A stretch of DNA of 64,000 nucleotides from Hyposmocoma kahamanoa (GCF_003589595.1 NW_020653391.1:4988396-5052395); one strand, 5' to 3'; numbered from the stretch's first letter, positions 1-13,165 are shown. Notes: generated by a model not told the origin, from the sequence alone. Translations and numbers: made by a program.

Positions 1-2621
1 GTCGAAATCGAGCGATAGTACTGACACAAAGACTGACGAATACCTACATGTGAAGAGTATAAAACTGAACAACCACTACACAGAAGGGGAAATGATAAAA
101 ACGGAAATAACCGGAGACAATAATGTTGTATATAGGATGAAGACAATATCGAAAAACGCGCATATAGTCACCAAATCCGAATACAAAATCAACAATAAAA
201 TTTCTTTAGACAAATTGAAAAAGAAGAAACTTCTAGGAGATGTGAAGATGGAAAAAGATAGAGATAAAGAATGGAGGAACGATATGTTAGATAAAGAAGG
301 GAAGTATGCCCAGAATGAGGGTTATAGAGAGACAAACAATCACGAGATGAAGAAAAAGTTACCGGTGAAGGAGAAATGTGATAAAACCAGTGACGGGAAG
401 AGTGTGCAATCGGACGCTGACAGTGAGAGCGTTAGTGGTGCTAGTGAGGATACGGACAGTCGGGTTAAGTGCGAACGGACGCTCAGTGCGGAGGGTGCGG
501 AAGGAGCGAAGGTCGAGGCACGGAGAGGGAGTGAGGATAGCAAATTGAAGAGGACAGCAGAAGGCGCCCTCACATCGCCTAATGGAATCCTCTCTTCTGA
601 GAAGAAGAGGAAAACTAGCCATAGTTCCTGTCCAGGTAAAACACCTTTTAGGAATGACTCAACTTATGAAAGTTTAAAAGCTAGCTAGAATATTGTTTCG
701 ATGTTCTTATTGTATGTTGAATATAACGTCGAAACTCCGCCATTTTCCAAAATGGCTGCAGCTCAACCAAAAGTCAAGAGTTGATTTCATAATGTTGAAT
801 TATTTCAAATGCATTGTACACATACACGGACTTGTTGTATATTTCGGTTAGTTTACCTGCCACACCCTCTTTAAAGTAGAATTAGACATCCTGCACAAAG
901 ACAGTAGGCGACGGGTTGTCTAACGTATTTCACGTTGTGTTGCAGATCCCCCCGGATCGACGAACGTGGGTACAGTGGTGGGTCGGTCGGAGTCGCCGCC
1001 GGCCGCGTCTAGTCAGCGCGCCGGCGCAGCCTCGCCGCGCCGCACGCATCGCCCTAAGGACAAGTCCTACTGCAAGCTAGTTGCCGAACGGGTCGCCAGA
1101 AACGAAAGACCTGAAGGAGAGAAGTTCCCGAATCGCTCTCCTACGTCCCAAGCACAGGGGGAAGACTCTGGGATTGAGTCCATGGATGCGTTATCCGAGA
1201 AATCGCCGAATCAAGCCAGTCAATCTCCACCAGGACCGCAGAGAAAGGAACGCCTTGACATGCCCCGTTCCACGAGTCCTACGTCAGTGCAGCGAATAAT
1301 TGGAGTCATTGAACAGCCCCCAGCGAGAGACGAATTGCTTGAGCGGCTGTCGTTAACAGGTCAAGCGCGCTACGATTCTGGTCCACCAGATATTGACGAC
1401 ATCGAAGCTGAATTGGCTAAAATGCATGCTGACCATGTGAACGGTGATGACGTACCGCGACGACCACCGCCAGATACCAAAGACAGGGAACCCACGCCTA
1501 TAATGCGCGACGATAAGCAAATTGACAGGGTGGACCAGGACAACAGTGAAGTAAAGACGGAAGATTCAAGACATGAGGATAAACCCAGCTCACCTAAGAA
1601 GGAAAAGGATGACTTTGATCTGCCGAGCAGAGTTTCACCACCGCTGTACACTTACTCGAACCCCGAAAAGAACAACGCAAGTGATGAGCCCAAAGAGGAG
1701 AAAGCTGCCGTCGCTGAAAACGGGGACGCGAAAGACGAGGAGAGTAAAGAAAAAACGGAATCCAAGATAGAACTGTTAAAAGCGGACTTTCCCGATAAGA
1801 GTTTGTTAGAGCAGTTGCTAATCGAGATTCCGCCAGAGTACGTGTCGAAACGCGAATCACCATCGCCTTCTCAGGAACGTGTGGCGCGCAGTAGCGTGCG
1901 CACGCGCTCCAGCAGCAAAATGAATAGCCCTGCAGACGGACCGAAGACACCCAAACTCAGTCCGCCGCAACCTGGCGACTCTCCGTTACCTCGGAATTGT
2001 TTACGGAGCGGGTCAGTCGACAAAACTAGCCCGCGTACGCAACCCGCACAGCCAGTAAAACCTGCGCCGCCAGTGAAACGCAAGCGCAGGGAGTCCGAAA
2101 GCTCGTGCGCCTCGACAGTAAGTTGTGAGGAAGCGGCATCGCCGGCTGGACGGCCAAAGAAGAAGCCACGGCGCGATGGCAAGCCGCCCATCCCACATAA
2201 CCCGGCAATTGTGAAAGTGAAGAAAGAATCGGATAGCGACAGTGACGAGCCGCTCATCTGCAAGGTGCGCGGTAAGGGGAAACCGGTCAAGGGTGTGCGC
2301 ATGCTCAAGGGTGGTGCAGAAGGAGTGGGCACGAGACGCTCCGTGCGACATCCCGCGCCACAACCGCCGCAGCCGCCACTACTGCAACCGCCGCCCCTCG
2401 CGCTTCCCACGCCTATAAGCACACCCGTCCGGCGGAAAACCAGAAGTGCCGGTTAGTTACCCATTTCATATTTTTCGTTTTCGTCAATAGATGTCGCTTC
2501 TATGTTTGTAAGTGAACAAAAAACAAGTTCTAAAGGAGGTTGCCATTTTTCAGTGGGTGAAGGAGCGACTGCGACGCCCGGAGCAGTGCGAAGACGGCGG
2601 GCGTCCCGCGACGGCAAGTGA
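1..2621 (+). CDS. C-terminal part of a large disordered nuclear protein (5' end outside window)
   Basis: Three exons fit: 1-635 (open from base 2), 946-2451 and 2554-2621. Junctions are CAG|GTAAAA to TTGCAG|ATC (codon GAT) and CCG|GTTAGT to TTTCAG|TGG (codon GTG). They give 735 residues ending in ASRDGK. The alternative is to read through to the TAG at 2454, which would end in RSAG. The protein is low-complexity and rich in K, E, S, P and R. It has several basic stretches that could be nuclear localisation signals (KKPRR near 2160, RRKTR near 2435, RRRR in the last exon), acidic-serine runs (SDSDSDEPL near 2230) and a motif DSGIESMDALSEKSPNQ near 1160. No folded domain is visible. This suits a chromatin or transcription regulator, but I could not name it. 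GC content is well above the surrounding DNA. Confidence is high that it is coding, low on function. Confidence 0.85.
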
Positions 2622-5600
2622 CGGCGGCGCCGCGCGGAGCCCCGCCCCGCGCCCTCGCCGCCTTCGCCGCCCTCGCCGCCTTCGCCCCCCGCGTCTCTCG
2701 CGCCTCCTGCGCTGCATCTACTCTACCCGCTCGACTGACACTCCCTCTGCCACTGCTGGCTCTACGGGTCGCCGCTTTAGCCGCAGCCACCGCGCCATAG
2801 CCGCAGCGAACAACCGGTAACATTGAAATACAACCATCGAGTGCGATGCTATTGGCCGGAAATAACAAAATTCGAAATTTTAAATTTAGGTGACGGTTCC
2901 AACCGGACATTATTAATCGATTTTTGATGAATCTCACGCGGTCAAATAAAACAAAATTGGGATAATATTTCATGCAAAATCGTGCAATAATTAAATATAA
3001 AAGCGGGAGAGGTAAAAAGTTAGTGAAATTTTAACGTTTTAGATGTGTGTGTGTATTAATCGATATGACGCTTTCACGTTTGTTGAACGATAATATGACG
3101 AAGTGTTCAAGTTTCAAATCGATTTGCCGCTGGACTAAAGTCGATTATCTTTTTTTAGTGAACAAATCATGTTACCATTCACTATAATGCACTTGACTTT
3201 TTTATTGTAAGTTTTTTTTTTTTTCAAGTAATTAAGATCGTGGTATTCGTGAGAAGCCAACGGGAAGCCTTAGTTTAGTATAGAAGTGTATATTGTACAA
3301 AGCACTCGGACTTAGGCACATTGTTGTAGGTTAAATAGCCAGAGTTTATGAAATAATGCATAAAGTTTTAAAAGTGAATATTTTCATACGTTTTTGCACG
3401 TAACGCGCGTAGTTTTTTAAATAACTTGTTTACGCGGGAAAATTGTGTCGGAAACAAACGCGTTTTAAATAAAGAAATCGTCTACAGAATATACATAATT
3501 TTATAATTATTTTCGTATACACTTTTGTTCTTTTTGTAAAGAAGCCATAATCAAAAGTTTTATTTTCGAAAAGAAAATTTAACTTTTTTTTTCAAGTGCG
3601 AGTTTTCCCGCGCAAAACAAGCCGCTCTTACGACGTAACGTTAGCGTTTTTATAAAGTAAGTGAAATCACGACCAATAATTGTAATTTAAATGTGAAACT
3701 TGGATAATTTCTTAGAGAAAAAATGATAATAATATCGTGACTGAATGTTTCAATAGTTGTCTGTGGGCTTCCAGTAACTTAAAACTCTTTTCTTTTGACG
3801 CCCCCATTCTTTCATTTTCCCTCCATTTTCCTAATACAAAAAGTCTTTATTATAAAAAAAAAACAATCTATTACCAGTGAACGACGCTTGTTCATGAAAT
3901 TTCTAACAATTCGTTAGCACTGTACATAAAGATAAAAACAATTTTATTTAAATAGCTCTAGTATTTATTATCGCAGTTTTAATTGGTCACTTAGAGTAGT
4001 TAACTGTTTTTTTTTGTGGCTTATACTGGATTTTTCGCACATATACGTGTTGTGGTCGCTATTTCGATTTTTTTTCTAGGTCAAAATAATCTGAATTTTA
4101 TAATATACCTACAGTGTTCACCGCTTCAGCTGTTTCAAATTTATACTTTTTCGTCGTCGTAGCTCTGTTTTATATTAAACTCTGATGCAAATTTTATCTA
4201 CAATTTCTAAACCAAATATTTTTTACACAGCGAAAAATTTTCTAAATGGCGTCAACAATACGGTATATTCGATTTGCGGTTCCAAAAGCCTATAGTGAAA
4301 ATATTGAAAGCAATAATTCGTGGATGTGACATTATTAAAGTTTTCTACCGCTTTTATACATTTCGTGTTAGAATATAATCCCGTGACCGGTTTGTTGATA
4401 TTACGCCTTTAGCACGGAGCGGGGTACGGGAGGGACATAATAAGGGAAAAAATGCATAAATTATTTATTAACGCTTACACTTTTATTATGCACAAGCTCA
4501 AGTGCACGTCAACTGTCAAGACACTTTAGATTTAAATTCAACTTTATGTCGCTCGTGATAATAACGGTCCAATATCCAAAGTGTAAAAGCTTCATGTGCT
4601 CTTGACTGTACCTAAAACAATGTTTAACAGGTCTTCAAGTGACTAACTCCATTGCCCCTTCCTTTACCTACACATCTAGTAAGACTATAAATCAATAAAA
4701 TGTAACGAAAGAAAGACATATCGTTTCCCGAAACCCCTCGATGTAAAGGCGTATTCACAACTAACACGTATTTAAGTGTTATCTCAGTATTTACGTTCTG
4801 TCCCCCTTAGTCCAACCCTGAAGATATATTTGCACAATATGCAACCTAATTAACAATAATGAAAATATCTTTCAATATTTCTTCATAAAGTTTCCGAAAG
4901 TAAACAGATGTATATCTACTAGATGAAGTACTATCAGTACACAAAAATGTACAAATTTATGACTTCAGATAGCGCGTTCACGCACTGCACGCGATGTGTA
5001 TTCGTTTCGAATCCGAGATTATACTAATCTAGCAGACTTGGACCCACTTCAGATGTCGCTTGTGCACTAGGTCCGATTTTCGAATCTGATTCGTCCGAGA
5101 AAATAAGAATATCGCATGTACACCTAGATATAAAATGATCCCTGTGACATTTCGGACTGTCGTTTCTCGGATGCAGTGTGCAAATGCCCTAAAGTTGCAA
5201 AGTTGTTAAAAAGTAGCGACGATTGTAGTCATTCGGCCCGGGGTGCAGTGGTACTTTACAAACAAGTTTCACAGAATTGTCGATGCCTAGCACTATCACT
5301 GCAACAGTGAAACTGACCACGACCATTTACCATGTAAATTACCATTTTTTTAAGTTGCGGAAGGTTTTAACATACGTCTGTTCGCAGGAAACTGTCGTAT
5401 TAAACTTGGACTTTATTTGAAAATATCTTGTGGGTCTATTGTTTCGGACGCACTGATTATTCAACATATTGTTGTTCTTATGAAATACAATACAATTTGC
5501 AATAATAAATAAATAAATAAATTCAATATTAATTGAAACTATTTACTAAAAACAGATTTCATTATTATCCAAATTAGGTTGCGAGTTGTGCAATATACGA

Positions 5601-7366
5601 AACCAAGATGTTCAATAAAATAGGCAGTGATAGCGCTACAATATATAGATACTTAGTAATTTGAATAAAAGAATATATTTTTATTATAATGACTATTATT
5701 TAAAAAGAAAACGACTCTTTGGAAGTTGCAAAGGAATCATTAATGATATAAAATGTTTGTAAGAACTTCAGGCCTAAGAAATTGTTAGGTCCTTAGTCTA
5801 TGGTCTGTTGAGAACTTTGTACAGAACTAACAATTAAAACAATATATTAGCAAAATTTAAATCTTAAATAAAAATCTTCAGGCTAGGTTGTCATAACACA
5901 AAATTAATTATTTGTTAAATAGGGTTTGAAAATTAAAAGAAGAATAAATAGATAATAAATATGACTTATCTTTAACTACGTAATTCCCTGTACCATGAGA
6001 ATGTCTATTTTTTGTGAGGTCATCCGCGTACTTAATTCGTATTGTAGCTAAATTATATCCACCTTTGCCACTTTCAAAGTATCTTTTAGCTAATCAGAAT
6101 ACATAGGGCGAGCTGTCATTTGTCAACGAAGATATAGGCTAGGGTCGAACCGTATTAAACGCCTGAATTATGCACCCGTGTTCGGTTGTGACAAGGAAAC
6201 ATCCCATGTATTTTCAACTTATCGTGATTAAACGTAATTCTTTTTGAGCTAGTTTTGTCCCTAGCCTCAGGGTTCTACATAGTCTACATGCTCAAATACC
6301 CGTACTAATACAATTCATTTAAATTTTATAAGACAACCCTTCTCCTTTGAGGAACCGTGCTCTGCATTGGGACAGAATGAATACACTTTTTTTATTGAAT
6401 TTAGGATGTGCCTTTAAACCCCTTTTACATTACGCTAATTTCAAGGGACTCCTAATTCTGCTCTCTTTATTATAACTAACGTAATGTCGATTTTTAACGA
6501 AATTGGGTTATCAATAAACCTGGATTCAGTGAAACGAGCTCTTCAATGCCCTCTGATCGGTTTTTTTACACCTTATTTCAGTGTTATAACAAAAATGTCA
6601 AATCATAATTCACATTTTTACTTACAAAAAAATTATTCTGTCTCCAAAGTTACCGAATTGCAAATGCGTTAGTTATTTTTTTAAATCTTTTTATTTAGGC
6701 GCTTTGATCGTTTTTGAACATGGTAGCCCTATTAGAAAAACAATAATCAAGAAAATAATAAAATCTAGACAGATAAATCAAAATACTACCTAACCAAATA
6801 TATACACAAAATCTTCGCGGCTCTACATGCTGGCTCCGACAAAACAGATTGAAGTTATGACAAAGAGGGCAGAAATGCTTGCCTATGACTCAAATATAAT
6901 CGTAATGGTAGTTTTTCGCTATGTGGTTTTTAACACTATAAGTTCACATTGAATTGATTATGTTTGAAATTAACGAAAGAAAATTGGAAAAACAAAAACA
7001 AATTGAAGATAAATGTCATTACGACAATTTTTGTACAAATAAGAAATAGAGCGTTGTAAAAATCAATTTTATCCACTAATACAGTGATTGGCAATATTTT
7101 TTACAAAAAGCCTGAAAACGGGAACAGTCCATGGCAACACGGGTTGCCAGAAATTGAATATGCCATTCACGCTTATTAGAGGATTTCTGTTTAAATAGTG
7201 CGGAGATAGGGTTACGGTTAGAGCACACTTGTTGCATGCTTGACGTTGAAGCTTGCTGACAAGCGTGGATTATGGATTATAGGTTGGATACCTTATACCC
7301 ACGTTTTCTCATCACAGTAAAATGAACATGATGTGAATGGGGCTTGACAAATGTTAACATATCCAT
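2622..7366. other. 3' UTR and flank of the nuclear-protein gene; no gene seen
   Basis: AT-rich DNA with no convincing coding frame. The first AATAAA after the stop codon is at 2945-2950 and several more follow (for example near 3470 and 5510), so the 3' UTR could be short or several kilobases long. Around 4970-5190 two loosely inverted stretches sharing TCCGAGA- and GCACTGCA-type words may be a decayed MITE. I see nothing else. Confidence 0.5.
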
Positions 7367-7610
7367 GCCTTACTTTCTCAAACTCGTATCTTATAAAGAG
7401 TGATTATTCAGGAGATAGTAAAACTTTCTATTTATTTTAAATTTATTATCAAGGGTGTTAATTTGGATGCATTCCTTTAAGAATAGATAAAAGCCAGTGT
7501 GTGAAGGATATGTGATGTGAAATCATCCTGCAAGATTTGTATATACAATCCATTTTTTGCATTTCAGTAACTTTGCGCTTTTTTTAGATACGAGTTTGAG
7601 AAAGTAAGGC
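7367..7610. mobile_element. MITE-like element with perfect 25-bp terminal inverted repeats
   Basis: Bases 7367-7391 (GCCTTACTTTCTCAAACTCG...) are matched exactly in reverse complement at 7586-7610. The interior is about 190 bp, AT-rich and noncoding. The size and perfect ends suggest a recently active non-autonomous DNA transposon. I could not fix a target duplication, so the superfamily is open. Confidence 0.7.
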
Positions 7611-9045
7611 GACGCTATAGTGGTCAATCGATATCATAGAATGAAGACTTTATAGGCGCTATTTTTATCTCGTTTGTATTCCTTGTGTGCTCACCACAAA
7701 CAAGATGAAATCTAAGTGGCTTATAAAGTGTGAATGATATTTGTCACTATAACAATCGGGGGAAAACGTAACTTCAAAGTTTTTGCACCACTAACTAACC
7801 AATACACTTAATTTATAGTAAAATTTAAAAGGAGGTTTCGTGTATAACTGTAATATCAAATTTTGACTATCATAATAACGGTGTTGGTGAAGCAATTGGA
7901 ATAACGTTGCATTTTCAATATTAAATACCCTGAGCTTAAACAAGGTTTGATTGATAAAAATTTTTGAAACTGGTGTACTAAACGTCATGTTGAAAATTTG
8001 AATTTGTGAAAAATAATTTATCTTCTTGTTTTTCTACTCTAAGTTTTTAAGAATTAAAAGTGCAAGGTGGGTCGAATTATGTATCGAGGAGTGCTGCCTG
8101 CCCGCTCCTTGTCATAACTTTTATATTTTGGTAACTTTTGAGAAATTGGCACCTACATTTTTTTATTTGGAAAATGTTCCCGCTGATTTTGTTTAACAAT
8201 AAAACTGAAACTAAATAAGATATGAAAAAAACCGCTCATACGTTATGATAAGGAGGGCAGAGTGTATAATAGTAAAAATTAACTTCAAAGCTAAGAAACA
8301 AGCATAATACAGTATTCTGTGCAGCAACTTCTTTCATATTTGCTGCGATAAAAATGAAAATTTAAATTATTTTGATTCGTCTCGTCCCATTGGTAGGCAC
8401 GTGTCTCCTTCAGGGGAAGGGGTTGACCATGTTGACCTAATGCGGGTGACTTCACATGTCGCAAACATTCAATTATTATCTAAGAAACATTGAAAAGTAA
8501 TCAAATCTAAAAAATAGGCAACCTAGAGAACCTGCAAATCATAAGCTCACACAGATAAAACTATGCCCTTGTAACGTGTGCCGTAGGAAAGCTGTGTCTA
8601 GAACATAGGCTAGAGCGTGCGGTGTTAGCCGGCGGGTAAATTGTTTCTTTGGTCTTTCTTTAAAGACCATTCACTTTCTGATCTTAAAGATTGTAATACC
8701 GTACAACATAGATTAAGAGGTTATAGTAATTGTTGAGTTGAAGATTTGTTTACAAAATGACTGCCATATAAGTCATAGAATATCGTCAAAAAGTACATAC
8801 TTACTCTGTTTTTAATTGACAAAATATGTACTATTAAAGTAGTTACTTACGAAGAAAAGAAAAAGCATGATTGTCATGTGTTATTACAATAAGCGATATC
8901 CAATCACAAACCTCGATATTTTGCTTCAAAATAATTTTCTTTTGTTATTGGTATATACTTAATCAACATTATTTCACTAGAATCATATGTCAAACATCAG
9001 AGAGACAGAGGGTACTATAAATGTTTTCATCCATTTTTGATTATA
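7611..9045. other. Noncoding AT-rich stretch with one decayed repeat
   Basis: No gene is seen. Around 8385-8500 a stretch (GGGGAAGGGGTTGACC, then TAATGCGGGTGACTTC) resembles a common lepidopteran interspersed repeat that I know from memory; it is diverged. The rest is unremarkable. Confidence 0.4.
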
Positions 9046-9196
9046 AAGGTGTCACCGCACCTATTAACGAGGAATCGGCTTGAGCTGAAAAAGCTTTAGC
9101 CCATGCAATAAGAGTAAAAGTATTTTCGCTCTTATCATAAAAAAAAATTTACTGGCCGGTTTAATGCTATTCCGTGTCGACAGGTGTGCTGACTCT
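9046..9196. mobile_element. Decayed copy of the hairpin element seen at 16586-16868
   Basis: The ends GTGTCACCGCACCT and AGGTGTGCTGAC form an imperfect inverted repeat. The interior word GCTTGAGCTG...AAAAGCTTTA is shared with the better-preserved copy at 16586-16868. This is an older copy of the same short foldback family. Confidence 0.5.
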
Positions 9197-10099
9197 AATT
9201 CGAGAAAGAACAGAAAGTGAATGGCCTAAAAACCATTTATCATTAGTTTTTACAATCGGTCCGCCCGATGTACAATCTCTTTGTAGATTTTTATGTATAG
9301 AAGGGAAAATTTAATATATGTTATGTTAAGTGTTTTTTCGGTCGGTTTTAATGATGTACATAAGAATTTTAAGCCGATTTACTCCTTTAGGAATGCAAAA
9401 AGAAGCCTTATACTGTAATATAAACAAGGAACGCCAGCTTGTATAATATAAATATAGTGGATGGTCTCTCAAAACCTAGCTGTGTATATTGGGTGTAATA
9501 TTTTTTAGTTGTTTTGTTTTCTACTAATTGATAGTAATTTATGCCGATAAATTTATATTATACATTATTGAAAAAAGAGAAATACAAATAATTTTAAAAC
9601 TTTATAAATATAGGTTAGGGGTTACACCACACTAGAGTAGTTTTGGTATGTAACAATTATATAACATGTAAATAGATTGCAGAAATAGTAAATAAAGAAT
9701 TGATACAATAAAAAAATAATTTTTACGTTATTTGTAATATTTTCTCTAGTTGCGCATTGTTGTGGGATAGTAAACGGACGGAAGCCTGTACATTTTTGTT
9801 GCTGGCAATTTTATGAAGTTACTCTATGTACTTTTGTAATGTGCATTATTTTCATTTGTAAGTTGCTTTCACTGTCGTTTATATATTATTTTTAAATCAT
9901 ATTATATTGGTAAACTACGACGAGTCATGGTGAATTATTATCATATTATTATGAATGGAAAGAAATAAGGAATATTATTGTTCTGCTATTATTAAATTTG
10001 TAAAGTTAGTTTATTAATAAATGAGTAAAAAAATTGTTTGTTGTTTTAATCGTTACACCATACAGTCACTGTATGTATAATATGTTAGTTACCCTTATA
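9197..10099. other. Intergenic, no gene seen
   Basis: AT-rich, with several AATAAA words (for example near 9690 and 10015) that could serve as distal polyadenylation signals of the plus-strand gene. No open frame has coding character. Confidence 0.4.
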
Positions 10100-10240
10100 A
10101 TTGTGGTGTAGCGTGAGGGGTGCAGAGCGAGCGTGCCATGGCCCCGTGCGCCACTACACATCCTCGTACCGCCTCGCTACCTCACACATCTCTGGTGGAA
10201 AAGCAGCCTAATGGGGGCGGCGACGAGCGCGACAAGCCCT
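10100..10240 (-). repeat. GC-rich interspersed repeat fragment
   Basis: This island stands out from its AT-rich surroundings. Read on the minus strand it contains GCTTTTCCACCAGAGATGTG followed by GC-rich sequence, a word I associate with a common lepidopteran MITE. The ends were not defined. A CpG-rich promoter is the alternative, but no gene starts nearby. Confidence 0.45.
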
Positions 10241-11261
10241 AATTTTTTTTAATTAGTGAATTCATTCCACTGTTTGAGAAAACTATATGCTGATCTACAC
10301 AAACGTGGCGAAGGTAGGCGAACATAAATACACAATCGAGCCGACCCTGCCCGAACGAACTACTTTTGTAATCGTGAAAATAGAGGGCAGCAAATTTCGT
10401 TTGTTCCATGTGGAACAATTGTAACCCAGAAGTTCCATACATTGAACGAGTATGTTTTTATCCTTAATCCCAGTAGTTCCATACATAGAGACATTGCAAA
10501 TTAATACCGGGTTCACGAGTCTCACTTGCGTTTGTCGCTTGCTTGCGTGTCTCGCTTCGCGCACGCAAAGTTCTATTGCGTCTGTTCGATGTTTTGTATC
10601 AATAATAATAACAAACTAGCGGAGTATTTTCACAAAATAGTATATGAATGTCATGGTATATAAAAATTCATATTGTATTAATTGAATAAAAATTTAATAA
10701 ATAAAAAAAAACTTTTTCAACTTAAGTTTACGAAACTTACAAAAACGCAAAATCGATTTTATATACTCAATGTCAACTTCGAACCACTCGACAAACCTTT
10801 ATTAGAAGGGAAAAAAAATTGAATGAAAAAATTACAGTCGGCAAAGTTTTTTAATTTCAAATAGATCTAAATTATAAAAGTAAACTGTCTAGTATTTTGA
10901 AAGATTCTTTTATTTCGGTTAAATGTGCTGGTGTGCGTAAACAGCTGAGTTACAAAAGAAGTTTTGTACCTAGTCATTACATCAGATAATGGAAAGTTGC
11001 GGTTATGAAAAACCAAGGAAAAACATTTTCGGCTGTAAAACATACATTTATTTCACAATACCTTAACATTAAACTAATAGACGTCAATTGAGGTATTTAC
11101 AAGTTCTGTATATATTTAGGGCTGGGAAAATACATGCTGTCTTGGTTACAATTCAAAAAATAAAACTTTGTTACGTGTTTAATGTCAAAGTAGTTTACTA
11201 TGCAAATCACAAAAATTAGAGCTGGACCCATAACCATTATTGAAACAGAACGAAAACCAGA
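10241..11261. other. Intergenic; short palindrome and duplicated word, no gene
   Basis: At 10400-10417 TTGTTCCATGTGGAACAA is a perfect palindrome. The word AGTTCCATACAT occurs just downstream near 10430 and again near 10472. The two short minus-strand frames here show no recognisable protein. Confidence 0.35.
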
Positions 11262-11335
11262 ATATCGTCGGGGATAGTGCAATAGTATTTGATTATGAGT
11301 CGCCATTTCGGTAATTTAGTAGCCAAATCATATCC
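11262..11335 (+). repeat. Short interspersed repeat, family starting ATATCGTCGGGGATAG
   Basis: The words ATATCGTCGGGGATAG, TTTGATTATGAG and CATTTCGGTAATTT recur in the same order at 49028-49135. There the copy also ends in the inverted word CCCCTGACGATAT, so the family is probably a very short palindromic MITE. This copy has lost its right end. Confidence 0.55.
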
Positions 11336-11869
11336 GCGTAAATGTCGTGGCAACCATATTAGCACGATTTACGGGAGTCTATTGTTATCAGTCCGTAGAC
11401 AACATAAATTAATGCTTACAGTGCAAAAATGAAAGTCGTAGCCATTGAAATAATAAAGTAATAACGTTAAATCCCTCTCCTGTGAAATTTGTTTTGTGCA
11501 GATACGCGCCTTTTACCATTAATTACATAGGGGGATATTTTTTTATTTTGGGCTACTAAATGAAATTATAATGAATATTTTTTTTTACCTATTTGATGAT
11601 ATAACTAATAAACATTACTAAATTAATATTTTCTTTCATAAATAGCATTCAATAATTGAAAAATTTTATTTTAACAAAAAATGGGAATTGTCCAATTATG
11701 CCCCACCTGTGGGGTACTTTGATACATCGTTTGGGACTTGAGTTGATTTCGACTGATTTAAACCATACTCAAATCCTGACTTGAGCATTGAGTAGAGTTC
11801 TAGAATACGACCCTTAGAATGTGTGAATCAACGTAGTGTGAACTTTATGGTCAATTGTGTAACGTACAA
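11336..11869. other. Intergenic, nothing recognised
   Basis: AT-rich DNA without coding frames, repeats or RNA signals that I can support. Confidence 0.4.
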
Positions 11870-11995
11870 ACTAGATACGAGCCAAAATCTTCCGCGGAAT
11901 TCTTGCGCATGCTCGAGCTGTTCATTATGTAATGTATAAATTCGCTACAAAAATTCATTTGCATTCCGTTCCGCCGCAATATAAATTGAGCATAA
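11870..11995 (+). repeat. Interspersed repeat fragment shared with 25590-25840
   Basis: The word CATTCCGTTCC.(T/C)CGCA.TATAAATTGAGC near 11961-11990 is nearly repeated at 25798-25826. The upstream parts are only loosely alike. Confidence 0.4.
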
Positions 11996-12104
11996 GTATA
12001 TAAAAGTGTTATAATTTAAAAGTGTCATAGTGGTATTTACATAGCTACCTTTACTAGTTACTACTTAAGGTAGGTTATTACTTGGTGTACACTCCGCATA
12101 TTAG

Positions 12105-12315
12105 AATGGGTGAGTGAGTGAATGGGTGGGTGAGTGAGTGAATGGGTGGGTGAGTGAGTGGGTGGGTGAGTTTTGTGTGGGTTTGAGTGGGTGGGTGAGT
12201 TTGTGTGCGTTTGAATGGGTGAGTGAGCGGGTTAGATGGTGGGTGAGTGACCCACCCACAAACCCACCTCTAACCCACCCCCAAACTCAACCCCTTAACC
12301 CACCTCTCACTCAAA
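12105..12315. repeat. G-rich minisatellite that switches to a C-rich strand
   Basis: From 12105 to about 12250 the plus strand is an array of GGGTGAGTGAGTGAAT-like and GGGTGGGTGAG units. From about 12251 to 12315 it turns into CCCACCCACAAACCCACC-type sequence. The two halves can pair as a long hairpin, and the G-rich half has G-quadruplex potential. Frames across it are periodic artefacts. Confidence 0.8.
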
Positions 12316-12419
12316 ATCGTGCACGCCATCTTGGATTTAGAAATGAGAGCCATATTCGTAATGACACTTTTATTCGGTAGTTTCGGTTTTAATTGTTAGT
12401 TTCAATTGTTTCTTAGAAC

Positions 12420-12570
12420 AATTTAAAAAATTTATTGCAATTAATTTAATTGCAATTAAAATCAATTTAATTGAAATCAATCGCAATAAAAATTAGTTGC
12501 GACGTTGAAATTGACTTTAATTGCAATTGATTTCAATTGAATTGATTGAATTTCTGATTGAAATTTAATT
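12420..12570. repeat. AATTG/CAATT-rich low-complexity tract
   Basis: TTAATTGCAATT, CAATTTAATTGAAATC and similar words recur many times with shifting spacing, so the tract is largely self-complementary. It is simple-sequence DNA with no gene. Confidence 0.65.
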
Positions 12571-13165
12571 GATCAACGCCCAACATTGGCTTGGTGCAAC
12601 AAGCGAACAGCTAGCTAGCTACAGGTGAAGACTGAAAATCAGCAATGCTGAGTCTTTAACCTTTTTGTCCACATCGCTCGATTATTTTTTTCTATTCGTA
12701 AAGTATTATGTTTCTTATGCTTTGTGGAAAAATAAATGCCTTTTTATTTTATTTATTTACATAGTCACATAGTGGTATTTCCAAAATCTCGCAAATCTAC
12801 AAATTTCTAGGTCCTTTGTCATCAATTTGAAGAATTTTGATTGAAATGTTCTACAAATTTTAAATAATAATATAATATTCCCTTTTTGTCTTTTAATAAG
12901 GGAAACACTACACTATATTTGTGTGGCAAATTGTACAACGCCTACAGCTAGAAGAACTATTTGTCATAGAAATATTATAAGCGATCGCCAGCGATTTCAT
13001 TTTGGTAGAGGTATTGAAGAGATTTTTTTTAGTGCGTCTTTCGAGCGTCAGCATCTTGCCAACGTATCTACAGTGTCAACACGACGTCCGTGCGGCGGCG
13101 GAACAACGCCAGCGCAGCGTCAGTGAGCGACTGCTGGGGGTCTACTCCCGTTCTCAGTCCAACAC

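Noticed and set aside
1370..2422. Minus-strand frames of 93-183 codons opposite the nuclear-protein exon
   Set aside because: They are shadows of a GC-rich coding exon; the plus frame has matching splice phases and protein-like composition.
2530..2973. 147-codon minus-strand frame
   Set aside because: Low-complexity Ala/Arg product from a GC-rich stretch, with no start context, splice sites or homology.
12105..12320. CRISPR-like array
   Set aside because: The direct repeats are contiguous minisatellite units without unique spacers, and the genome is eukaryotic.
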